Positions 42,420 through 42,749 of a DNA stretch of 42,749 bases are shown here, piece after piece. The DNA comes from Terriglobales bacterium. Its GTDB lineage: Bacteria > Acidobacteriota > Terriglobia > Terriglobales > Acidobacteriaceae. Both the position numbers and the translations under genes were made by a program. Where the stretch lies: contig DATIGQ010000061.1 of NCBI GenBank assembly GCA_035454605.1, forward strand, positions 1-42,749, read 5' to 3'. Position 1 is the stretch's first letter, and every line of letters starts with the position of its first letter. The notes under the pieces are model-generated. The model was given only the letters and a program-made list of their open reading frames with translations, was not told where the DNA came from and made no database searches.

Positions 42420-42749
42420 ATGGAGAAAAGCCTGCAGGAGACGTACTCGCCCCGCGGCATCTGCTTCGGCTGTGGTCCGGCCAACGAAAAAGGACTGCGC
42501 ATTCGCAGCTTCGTCGGGGAGAAAACCGGCGAGGTCGTCGCCGAGTGGACGCCTGAGCCGCATCACCAGGCGTTTCCCGGCATGCTCAACGGTGGCATCA
42601 TCGGGTCGCTGCTCGACTGCCACTCCAACTGGACCGCTGCCTGGTACCTGATGCGGCAAGCGGGCGCCTCCAGTCCTCCATGCACCGTCACCGCCGACTA
42701 CGCCATCCGCCTGCTGCGCCCCACGCCCGTCGATGGTCCGGTGTGCCTG
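42420..42749 (+). CDS. PaaI-family hotdog thioesterase, 3' truncated
   Basis: The first 110 residues of a hotdog-fold protein, running off the right edge. It opens with YSPRGICFGCGPANEKGLRI, a Cys-x2-Cys start common in PaaI-like acyl-CoA thioesterases. PHHQAFPGMLNGGIIGSLLDCH follows, the central helix with its catalytic-site Gly-Gly and acidic residue, then a strand TADYAIRLLRPTPVDGPV. The substrate would be an acyl-CoA, otherwise unknown. ATG 42420 follows a -10 box with no room for a ribosome binding site. Confidence 0.8.
   Translation, partial: MEKSLQETYSPRGICFGCGPANEKGLRIRSFVGEKTGEVVAEWTPEPHHQAFPGMLNGGIIGSLLDCHSNWTAAWYLMRQAGASSPPCTVTADYAIRLLRPTPVDGPVCL

Overview
The window is a GC-rich (roughly 60-65 %) bacterial chromosome segment carrying about 37 protein genes plus the RNase P RNA gene. 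No tRNA, rRNA, CRISPR array, transposase or phage gene was seen. The gene style points to a soil or subsurface Acidobacteriota member (class Terriglobia or a relative): an orphan MacB-type permease pair, a membrane-anchored Ser/Thr kinase, an ECF sigma/anti-sigma pair, an exported DinB protein, a homodimeric pyruvate dehydrogenase, many multihaem cytochromes, and intergenic gaps filled with imperfect word repeats. The phylum is an inference, not shown by a marker gene.

Region 1 (1-9.75 kb) is housekeeping: a partial gene, an alpha/beta hydrolase, an enoyl-CoA hydratase-like gene (minus), rpiB, glyA, a family 4 glycosyltransferase, rnpB (minus) with a clear -10 and terminator hairpin, two FtsX/MacB-like permeases and a site-2-type protease with CBS domains (minus). 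Region 2 (9.9-17.1 kb) holds the kinase, glgB, an ECF sigma factor overlapping a zinc-finger anti-sigma factor that carries a CXXCH motif on its outer side, a PDZ-hydrolase and an exported DinB protein. Region 3 (17.3-22.7 kb) is the pyruvate dehydrogenase operon aceE-aceF-lpdA.

Region 4 (22.8-42.1 kb) is the interesting part: a redox island. It opens with a Crp/Fnr regulator that has an FNR-like N-terminal cysteine group but a CRP-like recognition helix, followed by a paralogue with the same sensor layout and no DNA-binding domain. Next come a universal stress protein and an Acg-like nitroreductase (minus), a short VIT1/CCC1-type transporter, an NDP-forming acyl-CoA synthetase/GNAT fusion, a cysteine-rich unknown and a lone receiver domain. 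Then come a decahaem MtrA/DmsE-like cytochrome and an 869-residue outer-membrane barrel (MtrB/PioB-like), two tandem monohaem cytochromes, a Rieske protein, a b6-type cytochrome b, a 9-haem cytochrome, an 11-haem cytochrome fused to a b-type membrane domain (CbcL-like) and a 7-haem NapC/NirT-family protein (ImcH-like). Together these encode 39 c-type haem motifs in about 11 kb and could form a continuous electron path from the quinone pool across the periplasm and outer membrane.

Five palindromes of the form GTGA-N6-TCAC lie in gaps of this island. They sit before the HTH-less paralogue, the nitroreductase/stress gene pair, the cysteine-rich gene, the MtrAB-like pair and the first small cytochrome. 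Four have a weak -10-like hexamer at the spacing expected of a class II CRP site (centre at -41.5). The simplest reading is one locally encoded Crp/Fnr regulon controlling an extracellular-electron-transfer module plus a stress or hypoxia set. The window ends in a 3'-truncated PaaI-like thioesterase, preceded by a small cluster of palindromic repeats.
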